Of a stretch of 56,873 bases of DNA, positions 35,001 to 41,504 are shown piece by piece (the stretch's first letter is position 1; every line of letters starts with the position of its first letter). The position numbers and the translations under genes were made by a program. The DNA is from an uncultured Lachnospiraceae bacterium (GTDB lineage: Bacteria > Bacillota > Clostridia > Lachnospirales > Lachnospiraceae). The notes under the pieces were generated by a model. The model was not told where the DNA came from and made no database searches. It was given only the letters and a program-made list of their open reading frames with translations. The stretch lies in the NCBI GenBank assembly GCA_937950565.1, contig CALFCS010000170.1, forward strand, positions 1 through 56,873. Reading direction: 5' to 3'.

Positions 35001-35976
35001 AGAGTCAAGAAATGTAACCATTTTCCGTGGTCAGGATGAAGAGGTATCCGGCATCGTATTGAACAAATCAAGAACACATTTGAAAAAGGTGGGCGATACC
35101 GAACAGTTAAAAGCAACACTTCTGCCGAAAGGACTAGAAGGGGGGACATTTACCTGGAGCAGCAGCAATCCGAAAGCGGTAACGGTAGATCAGTCAGGAA
35201 ATATCCGGGGAGCAGCAGAAGGCTCTGCAGTCATCCGGGTGACGACGGCAGACGGAGCATATTACAGCCAGTGTCTGGTCACGGTCGTAAAAGAAGATAT
35301 TGCCGATGAACCGGGCGGTGATGAACCAGGTGGTGATGGACCGGGCGGTGATGGACCGGGCGGTGATGGACCGGGCGGCGATGAACCAGGCGGTGATGAA
35401 CCGGTAGTTCCACCGGATATAAAACTTCCATTTGTGGACGTCGCAAAAACAGACTGGTATTACTCTTATGTGGCATATAATTATAGCGCCGGCACGATGA
35501 CCGGAGTTGACGGCACGCATTTTGCACCGGCAGATAATCTCGCAAGAGCACAGTTCGCGGTAATCCTGCACAGATTGAACGATGAGCCGAAGATGCCTTA
35601 CACGAACCGGTTTAACGATGTAGGCGCCGGTATATGGTATACGGACGCAATCCTCTGGGCGAACAGCATTGGTGTTGTCAATGGTTATTCAGATACCGGT
35701 TTGTTTGGTCCCGGAGATTATATCAACAGAGAGCAGATGGCTGTTATGATGTATCGCTATGCGAATTATCTGGGCTATGATACGAGCAGAAAAGCAGATT
35801 ATGGAAACTTCTCTGATGGCAGCAGCGTGAATGGTTTTGCAAAAGAAGCTATGAGCTGGGCAGTCGGAATGAAGATTATTACAGGAAAAGACAACGGAAC
35901 AAGGCTGGATCCGCAGGGAAATGCGGCGCGTGCGGAATGTGCGGCGATTATCCAGAGATTCATTGAGAAATATTAA
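29050..35976 (+). CDS. Giant SLH-anchored surface protein with LRR_5, GLUG-like, CARDB and Big_2 modules
   Basis: 2308 residues starting at TTG, with AAGGAGGAG just upstream and a signal peptide (FFGFFILAFLLLYMPTLSAVAA). Modules in order: BspA-type leucine-rich repeats (about 50-430, e.g. ITELTIPYGITYIANYAFQD); GLUG-like repeats (about 450-860, GGIVGSNG, GGITGQNNG, GGITGHNYG); a carboxypeptidase-regulatory-like domain (about 935-1020); an unrecognised middle; a repetitive beta-propeller-like stretch (about 1400-1780); a CARDB-like domain (about 1785-1890); Big_2 (about 1997-2083); a GGDEP/GGDGP linker; three SLH modules (about 2127-2308). SLH domains bind pyruvylated wall polymers, so the protein should sit on the surface. 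No catalytic site is evident; an adhesin is the best guess. Confidence 0.88.
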   Translation: MRKRKYFFGFFILAFLLLYMPTLSAVAAESSPAVSGNYTYTVSGQGNVTITAYTGEETKVEIPAQIGGAPVTRIGANAFKGKTSITELTIPYGITYIANYAFQDCTGLQLVFYQCQLSDIGNDPFAGCVNLRTMQIGSQVEDIWQNGIGTLMGENLETYVVEQANKTLKAKDGVLYKKNSDDTWRLYRYPLGRAGKTFTTPKEITQIHSKAFAGAKNLESLIIEGTELNINGSPAVSECPRLARITFGEGVSYISWAAVSKCPNLEEVTVEVADFPYDIDGVFSECANLSTYVVGKNVKEFEDLVDGNVKQYIVEKGNDKYTAEDGVLYQGTTLLRYPRGKSGAKLTIGGKVTEIADQAFAHARYLQDVRIERPVKTIGSYAFNGCELLNRVEIGKNVTKIKEGAFQDVAVWGHKDTEAQRYAKEAELTFVDIDAYEEQKKGTESAADAGFSEWTAGVTEKITPAGNTYIVQTAGQLAWVAAQTQEGNSFQGKKILLAADIDLDGQMWTPIGSWAHPFRGDFDGQNHLISNLTVSGETTDGWAGLFGYVSNNVGGWKMAIQNIRIENAKVLNPSSGGSALIGRLYAGQGAEVAVQNCTVNGVMEGSTIGGAIGMLVCDAAAQVTVQNIDSSCTMKTGGRGGGICGKGEFHSEFTYKENKESAGNITIKECTFEGTLKGTGRYGAFGGIISEVDASDRGVLLVERCRTEGVINSSNYVSSGGIMASAGNPQNTIRSCVNYAAVEGGYYVGGIVGSNGARIEECYNGGSVLGTATGCPWGGITGQNNGGGTIINCYNAGTIKGGSFNYTGGITGHNYGTLENCYTIANLPYYGSGSTYVSRPGAMGGIVGGTTSYCYYDKNVDKDSYLYGTLNHTQEIINDSAQHITHSGGMTTAQMKTPSSYQNWDFEKVWVIDSEYSGGYPTLRSVKDLLKKAPDESLEIAEGFCFKVVDQDGAPVPEANVECAGKTQTTNEKGEVRFEYVENDGSNDTKMTLRVQKSGYYDYEDTKFTMNPTLEYTVRLVSKTDAGDHVLRSATLEFHDHHYELLTQTKEINKYFGKEKMVITCQPLQDRTEIDSYAIYQGNKEVARSDDGVFHVTPDDFIETTKARITNKTKIVIYDRSGVEKEEVINLNFVDERDQVSGVEFGNDLKITYGDDIPLLGGLTLQMSTVQLPVNVSVSEEKWRVTLNIAEQTRGEAAEIFKSEYSLQKKVDKLKKYMDKKELDVGKNPKIKGEIVGYAEGDMPLRGNNIKLQVYGQISVKFSKEVQVSAVVFAGEINGTVKTSGEIAWDMDELTLDGNMKLGGDIAVSAFAGLGVANLASAGVYGTGSFGIEWYLLPFSKTGLNEAYLEADLKAAIRVLGENAVEYQVLGPWRGYLYSRDLETYSLDSYQSLEEFLIELKDQKTTMLQARSTGKWDGSNHVLQQQAFTISEPVLMECDGDTVMLFVSNLAAGRAQEDTSVLAYSVYDPKTRTWGSPKIVADDGTADFNPSAAGGYVVWNNAKTTLTGEQTYEALGAKQEIAVAHYNSATDTFEQVTTLTDNNQYEANVKISDASGSPVVSWSQNQNGDIFGTSGTNEICMAELKNGMWETKKVTELSSIISELHPGILDGRPCAVYVTDENQNLADGKDQYAYLLYKDTGEKIRVSSKEARNVWLSQTGNKIFWIGTDGTVYERAGVSGTDTAVTEEDTVMGKVTQVAEDSKGNMTILYTVNGDQKSNAYRMSYDSATGKWSEPIAVTDQTDYVDSISGVYFGNEFIMAYNQRAIDEETKDLDGTNQICWTSVAAKKVVLSDIEADYHKWEVMPGGSLALSVRVKNSGMKPVSRLYAEIRSEAGNLLAQNVNISILPGETQDFDLTFTLPNDMVKREYTLVLTPLTQAVSEDTFSKTFTVGESYYGIERNSYQIGEKTMLVVSIRNIGFEPGNGTLEIYDNTGTDGVYESFDFQNLPYGKVLNYRTSVEGLNQNPFAVKALGMRVMKDGVEASESRNVTIFRGQDEEVSGIVLNKSRTHLKKVGDTEQLKATLLPKGLEGGTFTWSSSNPKAVTVDQSGNIRGAAEGSAVIRVTTADGAYYSQCLVTVVKEDIADEPGGDEPGGDGPGGDGPGGDGPGGDEPGGDEPVVPPDIKLPFVDVAKTDWYYSYVAYNYSAGTMTGVDGTHFAPADNLARAQFAVILHRLNDEPKMPYTNRFNDVGAGIWYTDAILWANSIGVVNGYSDTGLFGPGDYINREQMAVMMYRYANYLGYDTSRKADYGNFSDGSSVNGFAKEAMSWAVGMKIITGKDNGTRLDPQGNAARAECAAIIQRFIEKY
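35314..35405 (+). repeat. 15-bp coding minisatellite (GGDGP/GGDEP linker)
   Basis: Units of CCGGGCGGTGATGGA and close variants repeat about six times in frame, making a Gly/Asp/Pro linker between the Big_2 domain and the SLH modules. Copy number is likely to vary. Confidence 0.85.
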
Positions 35977-35982
35977 AGAAAT

Positions 35983-36008
35983 GGGGGTCGCCGTATAGCG
36001 GCCCCTTA
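35983..36008 (+). terminator. Weak terminator-like hairpin after the giant SLH gene
   Basis: GGGGTCGC (35984-35991) pairs with GCGGCCCC (35998-36005), followed by only two T and an A-rich stretch. The rest of 36009-36148 is purine-rich with no supportable gene or structure. Confidence 0.5.
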
Positions 36009-36148
36009 AAAATTATAAAGGAGAGCTTTATTGCAAAGGAGTGTAAAAATCCCGGGAAAATCGCAGATTGAATCGACTATATGACCAGTGAAGAGGAAAA
36101 AAGGAAGAAAAAGGAAGAAAAAGGGCGCACGATTTTACGTGGTAAGCC

Positions 36149-36177
36149 TTGACGGTGTAAGAGGAGTTTGTTATACT
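36149..36177 (+). promoter_or_regulatory. Promoter of hairpin array B and tRNA-Cys
   Basis: TTGACG (36149-36154), 17 bases, TATACT (36172-36177). Transcription would start near 36184, seven bases before the first hairpin, so the hairpins are transcribed ahead of tRNA-Cys. Confidence 0.78.
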
Positions 36178-36190
36178 GTAAAAGTAGCGG

Positions 36191-36342
36191 GTCACCTTGT
36201 AAGCTCGTGGGAAACCTCGCTAACGGCGGTGACATGCATCGCACGTAAGCACAAGGAAACTCCTTTCATCTAAACTCGAGAGAACCTCGTTAAGATTCAA
36301 GGAGTGCATTCACACTAGGCTCGAAAGAACCTCGCCAAGTGT
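36191..36342 (+). repeat. Hairpin array B upstream of tRNA-Cys (H3, H1, H2)
   Basis: The same three hairpins as in array A but in permuted order: H3 at 36191-36233 (sequence as in A), H1 at 36259-36305 (one loop base changed, TCGAGAGAACCTC against TCGAGAAAACCTC), H2 at 36312-36342 (as in A). The linker AAGTGCTCATAGCT again precedes tRNA-Cys, and CATCGCACGTAAGCAC follows H3 in both arrays. Confidence 0.85.
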
Positions 36343-36364
36343 TCATTGCAAGTGCTCATAGCTA

Positions 36365-36435
36365 GGCGCCATAGCCAAGTGGTAAGGCAAAGGTCTGCAA
36401 CACCTCTATCACCAGTTCAAATCTGGTTGGCGCCT
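36365..36435 (+). tRNA. tRNA-Cys (anticodon GCA), copy 2
   Basis: Identical to the tRNA-Cys at 18366-18436, with anticodon loop CTGCAAC, U discriminator and no encoded CCA. It is the only tRNA in this transcript and is followed by its own terminator. Confidence 0.96.
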
Positions 36436-36443
36436 TTTAAGAA

Positions 36444-36488
36444 GATATCGCAATTTTTGATTGTAGAGAAAGTTGCGGTATCTTTTTT
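36444..36488 (+). terminator. Terminator of tRNA-Cys copy 2
   Basis: GATATCGCAA (36444-36453) pairs with TTGCGGTATC (36473-36482) and is followed by six T. Confidence 0.8.
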
Positions 36489-36611
36489 CATCATATAGGG
36501 GACAGTGTTTTTTATTATGATGAAAATCCTCCGGAAGGATGTACAATTTTTTTGAAAACAAACTTTCCGGAGACAGGGGAAAATGTAAATAATCATACTA
36601 AGGAGGTAATA

Positions 36612-38663
36612 ATGAAAAGGACAGCGTTAGGTTTATTAGCAGCGATGATTTTGTCACTGGGAGTTTGTGCCGGTGCAAATGCGGAAGATCTGGACGGGTA
36701 TCGTCTTGGCAACAGCAGTCAGAATCTTTTGAACGGCGGAGTGCTTAGTGAGACAGACGTTGATGCGGAAGAAGGCTGGAGCGGTCTGAATGTGTTTGAG
36801 GATCATATATATTATGTTTTAAGGGGAAAGGAGATTCGTCAGACTGTAAGAGCGACCGGAGAGTGTAAAACGCTTTATACATCAAAGAATACAATTGATG
36901 AATTGTGTGTTGTGAATGACCGGGACATTTATTTTCTGGAAGATGGAAATGTATACTACATTGGACAGGCCGGGAATTCTGTAACAGCAATCAGTGAAAG
37001 CGGTGACGTGAAGGGGATTATCCCGACGCCTTATGGTATTCTGAAAGCCAGAGGAGATGTGTTCGAGTGGAAGCTTTTCGCAGGGGACAAGCAGGTGCTT
37101 GATAATATATACCAGTATTATACGGAAGAGGGATATCTTGTCTACACACAGAACCATGAACAATATCAGGTGCGTCTTTCCCGGTTGTTTGCAGATGATT
37201 TTGCACCGGAGGATGTAGAGAAATATTCTCTGGGTGGTGAACTGGAGAGTGTGTTGCGTACATATAATCATACAGAGGATGGCGTATGCGAGGAATGTGA
37301 GCGGAATGCAAAGAATTTTTCGGAAGAATTGTATGAAGAGTCGTTGAAGGCGGCTCCGGGAATCGCAAAACGTGGCGAAATATCTGCGTATTCTTCCACG
37401 CAGCTTAGCGTAAAGCAGTATGAGATGGTACAGCGTGCGGAGGAACAGGCGATGGTGGCATGGACTCCTGTCGCTGATGTGATGTCGTGGAACAATGCAT
37501 TTACATTTAAAAAGGGGACAACCTATAACGGAATTCCATATGGACAGCCGGTTTATACAGGATATGTTCCGTATGATATCTCCTTTAGCGGGTTTATCCG
37601 GGCAGTAAATGACCCGAAGAGTAAGTTTTATACAGAGCGTTCCACTTATAATAAGAGCGCCCCATATTATTCTTCTGACTGCAGCAGCTTCGTGTCCTGG
37701 GCATGGGGGCTTGCGAGAAATACTACAAGAACGCTGGCGAAAGCGGGTTACATACAGCAGGGAGGAGTATACAGCCTGCAGGTGGGTGATATTCTGTTAT
37801 ATGAAGGTTCCCATGTAAAAATGGTTGAGGATGTGACTTACAAAGATGGAAAAGTAAGTACGATTACTGTTATTGAACAGACACCGCCGATTATTTTAAG
37901 AACAGTTTACGGAGGAAGTTCCAGAAAAACGCTGGGAGACCTGGATAAAGAAATCAAGCAGGAGGTAACAGTGGAAGTGGAAGGACCAAACGGTAAAGAA
38001 GAGACGAAAGTGACGCAGGGGAATTATATTATCTGCAGAAAAAAAGGTGTACTCGGCGGAACCAATATTGAGATTGGAGATTCACAGCTGGATAAATTTA
38101 TAGATGTCAGTGAGGATGCATGGTTTTATCCTTATGTGAAGACGGTTGTGGAGAAGGAAATTATGACGGGTGTAAGTCCGATTGTATTTGCACCGGAACA
38201 GAACCTTGCAAGGGCTCAGCTTGCGACGATTATTTACCGGCTGAATGGAAATCCGAAGACGGAATTTGAGCAGAAATTTGATGATGTGCCTTCAGGACAG
38301 TTTTATTCAGAAGCGGTAACCTGGGCAAGCGAGTTTGGTGTTGTTACGGGATATTCGGATGGAAATTTCGGACCGGCGGATGAAATTAACCGGGAGCAGC
38401 TTGCGACAATGTTATTCAGATATGCGAAAAAGATGGGATATCAGACAGATATATTTAAAAGTATGAGTTCTTATCCGGATGCAGATGCTGTCAGTGAGTT
38501 TGCACAGGAGGGAATGAGCTGGTGCCTGTGGAACGGTATTATTACAGGTGACGGCGGAAAGCTGAACCCGCAGGGGACTGTGAATCGTGCAGTTGCGGCA
38601 ACGATGGTTTCGAGATTTCTGGAATACGAAGAGCAGCAGGTGAAGAAGAACGAAGGGAAATAA
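36612..38663 (+). CDS. SLH-anchored NlpC/P60- or CHAP-like cysteine peptidase
   Basis: 683 residues. AAGGAGG is directly upstream of the ATG at 36612, which begins a clean signal peptide (MKRTALGLLAAMILSLGVCAGANA); an in-frame TTG at 36552 is unlikely. The N-terminal 220 residues are repetitive short strands resembling a WD/DUF5050-type propeller (DHIYYVLRG, NDRDIYFLEDGNVYYI). A papain-like wall-hydrolase domain spans about 330-475, with candidate Cys357 in DCSSFVSWAWG and His401 in EGSHVKMVED. Three SLH modules follow (about 493-676). A peptidoglycan-peptide hydrolase held at the surface is the likely role. Its leader contains an 8-bp inverted repeat CTCCGGAA/TTCCGGAG (36529-36572) of unknown use. 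Confidence 0.88.
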   Translation: MKRTALGLLAAMILSLGVCAGANAEDLDGYRLGNSSQNLLNGGVLSETDVDAEEGWSGLNVFEDHIYYVLRGKEIRQTVRATGECKTLYTSKNTIDELCVVNDRDIYFLEDGNVYYIGQAGNSVTAISESGDVKGIIPTPYGILKARGDVFEWKLFAGDKQVLDNIYQYYTEEGYLVYTQNHEQYQVRLSRLFADDFAPEDVEKYSLGGELESVLRTYNHTEDGVCEECERNAKNFSEELYEESLKAAPGIAKRGEISAYSSTQLSVKQYEMVQRAEEQAMVAWTPVADVMSWNNAFTFKKGTTYNGIPYGQPVYTGYVPYDISFSGFIRAVNDPKSKFYTERSTYNKSAPYYSSDCSSFVSWAWGLARNTTRTLAKAGYIQQGGVYSLQVGDILLYEGSHVKMVEDVTYKDGKVSTITVIEQTPPIILRTVYGGSSRKTLGDLDKEIKQEVTVEVEGPNGKEETKVTQGNYIICRKKGVLGGTNIEIGDSQLDKFIDVSEDAWFYPYVKTVVEKEIMTGVSPIVFAPEQNLARAQLATIIYRLNGNPKTEFEQKFDDVPSGQFYSEAVTWASEFGVVTGYSDGNFGPADEINREQLATMLFRYAKKMGYQTDIFKSMSSYPDADAVSEFAQEGMSWCLWNGIITGDGGKLNPQGTVNRAVAATMVSRFLEYEEQQVKKNEGK

Positions 38664-38681
38664 AGTGTTTTTGAAATAAGG

Positions 38682-38722
38682 AAAAGGAAAGGATTCTGTG
38701 AAAACAGTGCGCCTTTCCTTTT
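38682..38722. terminator. Bidirectional terminator
   Basis: AAAAGGAAAGG (38682-38692) pairs with CCTTTCCTTTT (38712-38722), ending in T on the plus strand and with an A-rich start that serves the minus strand. It lies between convergent genes. Confidence 0.8.
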
Positions 38723-38774
38723 GGCATATTGGGATTTATTCGGCACTGGCTTTGAATAAGTGCTCTGTAAATAT

Positions 38775-39491
38775 TTACAGTCTCTTCTTTTTGGCTTTTG
38801 CAGCTTTTAATATATCTGCAAGATTATCTCCGTTAAGTATACCCGGATAATCATCCTGGAAATCTAACAGTACATCCTTATTCTCCTGTTCGAGTTCTTT
38901 GCATTGTTTATAGAATTCTTTTAGATCCTTTTTTTCATAAATAGATTCAATAAATATACGAGAATTTTCTGGAATTTTATCGTAAGAATCATATAAATCT
39001 ATAATAGCCGCCCTTATTCTATTTAGTGTTAAAGCATCTCCTTGTTCTTCCTGTTCTATTAAAATGCCTACTATATCTGACAAATCATTCTTGTATTGTC
39101 TTCCTGCCATCAATTTCATTGCAACAAGATACTCAGCCGAAACTGTACGAATCTGGAGAATATTTGAGAATGTCTTATAATACTTTGAATATTCTGCCAA
39201 TCTTGGGGTGTATGAATTAGTATTCACAAAGTCTGTATTAAGCCACCCAACCGGAAGTCTAAGTCGATTACCAACAGTATTGACAGCATCCTTCATAACA
39301 CTTGATGATTTGATAATAGCATCCATATCATAAGTCATCTCTCTGAATCCGTAATTAATCAGAATAGATGCACCGCCAATCAGTATGATTTCAGCTGGAG
39401 TTTTATTTCCATTTTTTTTACGAAACTCTTTTGCCAATTCCTTTAAGCAGCTATCCAGATTTTCTTTTGTAAATGGTTTATCAGCAGACAT
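38775..39491 (-). CDS. DUF6036-type nucleotidyltransferase-like protein (possible toxin)
   Basis: 238 residues. The N-terminal IILIGGASILINYGFREMTYDMDAII matches the nucleotidyltransferase fold of DUF6036/AbiEii-related proteins (GG-x-A near a D-x-D pair). The start ATG at 39491 has GAGG upstream; 39503 is an alternative. It overlaps the end of the XRE gene, so translation is coupled. Regulator plus nucleotidyltransferase is the layout of several toxin-antitoxin and abortive-infection loci. A toxin role is inferred; the substrate is unknown. Confidence 0.78.
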   Translation of the reverse strand: MSADKPFTKENLDSCLKELAKEFRKKNGNKTPAEIILIGGASILINYGFREMTYDMDAIIKSSSVMKDAVNTVGNRLRLPVGWLNTDFVNTNSYTPRLAEYSKYYKTFSNILQIRTVSAEYLVAMKLMAGRQYKNDLSDIVGILIEQEEQGDALTLNRIRAAIIDLYDSYDKIPENSRIFIESIYEKKDLKEFYKQCKELEQENKDVLLDFQDDYPGILNGDNLADILKAAKAKKKRL

Positions 39492-40062
39492 TACGCACCT
39501 CATTTTCCACGATGTTGAATCTCATAAATTCAGGAATCGCATTTGCCATTGCATTATTTTTAATATTTTCGTCGCCTGTCGCGGCATATGACACAATAAT
39601 ACCAGCTGGGAAATATGGTTTTTTCAGTTTCTGACTGCGGATATCATTATAATTTGTACAAATGGGCAAACTATTTATCCGGGACAAATAATCAATCATT
39701 GCTAAAAGATATAATGCTTCTCTATACCATTGTCTGTCATATAGTTTTCTAATCTCATCTGTTTCAAGTGTTTCAATTATAAAATCAATATCTCCCAAGT
39801 CTTTTACGTGATGACATGTATTGCTTTTAAATGTTTCAAAAGAGTACCTATAATCTACGGGCCGCTTTTCATTATTTTCTAATAATGAATCAACAGTTAC
39901 ACCTAGAACCCTTGCAATCTTATATAAGGTACCGGCTGCGCACTTATCAAGTTCAGCCTTTCCACTACAAATATCAGTGATTGTGGTCATGGCTACATCG
40001 CTTTCTTTACTGAGTCGATATTTTGACATATTCACTTTTTGAAGTAATTCATTGACAATCAT
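39481..40062 (-). CDS. XRE family regulator, probable antitoxin partner
   Basis: 193 residues. AGGAGG lies eight bases before the ATG at 40062; the frame is open further upstream but that part covers the promoter. An N-terminal helix-turn-helix (ELLQKVNMSKYRLSKESDVAMTTITDICSGKAELDKCAAGTLYKIARVL) is followed by a roughly 110-residue C-terminal domain of unknown fold. The gene overlaps the nucleotidyltransferase by 11 bases. A 12-bp palindrome in its own promoter is the likely operator. Antitoxin function is inferred. Confidence 0.85.
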   Translation of the reverse strand: MIVNELLQKVNMSKYRLSKESDVAMTTITDICSGKAELDKCAAGTLYKIARVLGVTVDSLLENNEKRPVDYRYSFETFKSNTCHHVKDLGDIDFIIETLETDEIRKLYDRQWYREALYLLAMIDYLSRINSLPICTNYNDIRSQKLKKPYFPAGIIVSYAATGDENIKNNAMANAIPEFMRFNIVENEVRNVC

Positions 40063-40083
40063 CAGCTTTTCCTCCTTTTCTAC

Positions 40084-40112
40084 AATATATCGGTTAACCG
40101 AACTACTGTCAA
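40084..40112 (-). promoter_or_regulatory. Promoter with perfect 12-bp palindromic operator
   Basis: On the minus strand TTGACA (40112-40107), 17 bases, TATATT (40089-40084). The spacer contains TCGGTTAACCGA (40090-40101), an exact palindrome, placed to block polymerase when bound. Confidence 0.88.
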
Positions 40113-40117
40113 TAATA

Positions 40118-41260
40118 TTATGCCAAAATTTCAAAATTTTCTTCAAGTAAGAGCCAATTTGCGCGCCACCAGCGCATGATTTGCCAGTATCCCATGCCCT
40201 GTAATCCGAATTCTTTTACAAGGTCACATTTTCGTTGGATGCTTCTTACGTCTTCGAACCATACTTCGTGGTCAATATTATTTTGTGTATAGCGAAAATA
40301 AGGCGACTGTGCAGTTTCGTCAAAAAGGATTGGCGCATTATTGCGGATGGCAATCTGCACAGCCTCTACATTTCCGATTGTGACAGCGGCTGTTTCGCCT
40401 GAAACGTATGGAAGAGGCCAGTCGTATCCATAATTGGGAATACCAAGATGAATTTTATCAGGAGGAATTTCTGTTACTGCATATTCTACCACCCGGCGAA
40501 CCATATTGAGTGGCGCGACTGCCATATTGGGGCCGTATTTGTATCCCCATTCATAAGTCATGAGAAGTACATAGTCTGCAATGCTTCCCAACGCGCCGTA
40601 ATCTTTTCCCTCATATAACAGTCCACGCTGATTGGCAGAGGTTTTTGGAGCTAATGCTACGGATACAGAATATCCTCTGGGTTGGAAATAATCCGCGGCG
40701 GCTCGTACAAAGGCAGTAAACAGATCCCGGTCTTCTGCACGGATGTATTCGAAATCAATATCAATTCCTACATAACCCTTCATTTCCATAACAGCCAGCA
40801 ATTGTCTAAGGAGATTATCTGTAGCAGTTTGGGAACGAACCACAGCAGTAATTAAATTGTTGTTGAATTGCCCGCTCGCATCTAAGGGGGTTAAGGTCAG
40901 AATTGGTTTTACGCCATACTGAAGTGCTGTCTGTACCAGACGGTTATCATCCAGCGGCGGGAAGACGAGATCTCCCTCTGTGGTAAAGCCATAAGAGAAA
41001 ACAGAGAGTGAAGTTAGGAAGGGGAGAGTCTGCTCCAGGACCCACTGACTAATGTACGTATAGGCATATCCGTTTGACACAAGGGAAGGACGGTAGGAGA
41101 CAGGGGCTCCGGCTTCGGGAGGAAGGAGGAGGGCCTGGCCAATTGCCAGAGGGTAAGGGGGCAGCAGTTGGTTTATATAGATAATATCGGAAGGCATGAT
41201 TCCGTATAAGGCGGCGATAGAATCTACGGAATCACCAGGCTTGACAACATATATTTCCAT
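40118..41260 (-). CDS. LysM-GH18 spore cortex-lytic type glycosidase (SleL/YaaH-like)
   Basis: 380 residues. One N-terminal LysM (EIYVVKPGDSVDSIAALYGI...LAIGQALLLP, about 1-48) binds peptidoglycan glycan. A GH18 barrel follows, with the catalytic motif YVGIDIDFEYI (acid near E171), LLMTYEWGYKYGP and LGIPNYGYDW. There is no signal peptide, as in SleL/YaaH-type N-acetylglucosaminidases that are built into spores and degrade cortex fragments at germination. The ATG at 41260 starts directly at the LysM; an ATG two codons earlier is possible. It implies a spore-forming host. The stop lies six bases from the promoter of the XRE gene, with no T-rich terminator between. Confidence 0.9.
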   Translation of the reverse strand: MEIYVVKPGDSVDSIAALYGIMPSDIIYINQLLPPYPLAIGQALLLPPEAGAPVSYRPSLVSNGYAYTYISQWVLEQTLPFLTSLSVFSYGFTTEGDLVFPPLDDNRLVQTALQYGVKPILTLTPLDASGQFNNNLITAVVRSQTATDNLLRQLLAVMEMKGYVGIDIDFEYIRAEDRDLFTAFVRAAADYFQPRGYSVSVALAPKTSANQRGLLYEGKDYGALGSIADYVLLMTYEWGYKYGPNMAVAPLNMVRRVVEYAVTEIPPDKIHLGIPNYGYDWPLPYVSGETAAVTIGNVEAVQIAIRNNAPILFDETAQSPYFRYTQNNIDHEVWFEDVRSIQRKCDLVKEFGLQGMGYWQIMRWWRANWLLLEENFEILA

Positions 41261-41504
41261 AAGCATTCCAAGGTTTTTTATTAATATATGGAAGAAAGTA
41301 TGGAAGGTGACAGAATGCTGATAGCTATATTTGGGAATTTAGTTTTGTGTGGACTTCTGTGGATAAAATTTATATTTTTTTGTAAAAAAGTTCCTTGTTT
41401 TAAAAGCATAGAGCGGTATAATTATATTCAGAATGCGAAAATATCTTTTTTTGCATAGTCAAGGTCTTAAGAAGGGATATTTTACAGAATTGGAGATGAG
41501 AAGT

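Noticed and set aside
35314..35405. Short tandem repeats that could suggest a CRISPR array
   Set aside because: Units are 15 bp with no spacers and are in frame within the SLH protein as a Gly/Asp/Pro linker.
36088..36273. Small basic open frame upstream of tRNA-Cys copy 2
   Set aside because: It runs through the promoter and the hairpin array, has no ribosome site, and its protein is explained by a purine-rich tract followed by the repeat element.
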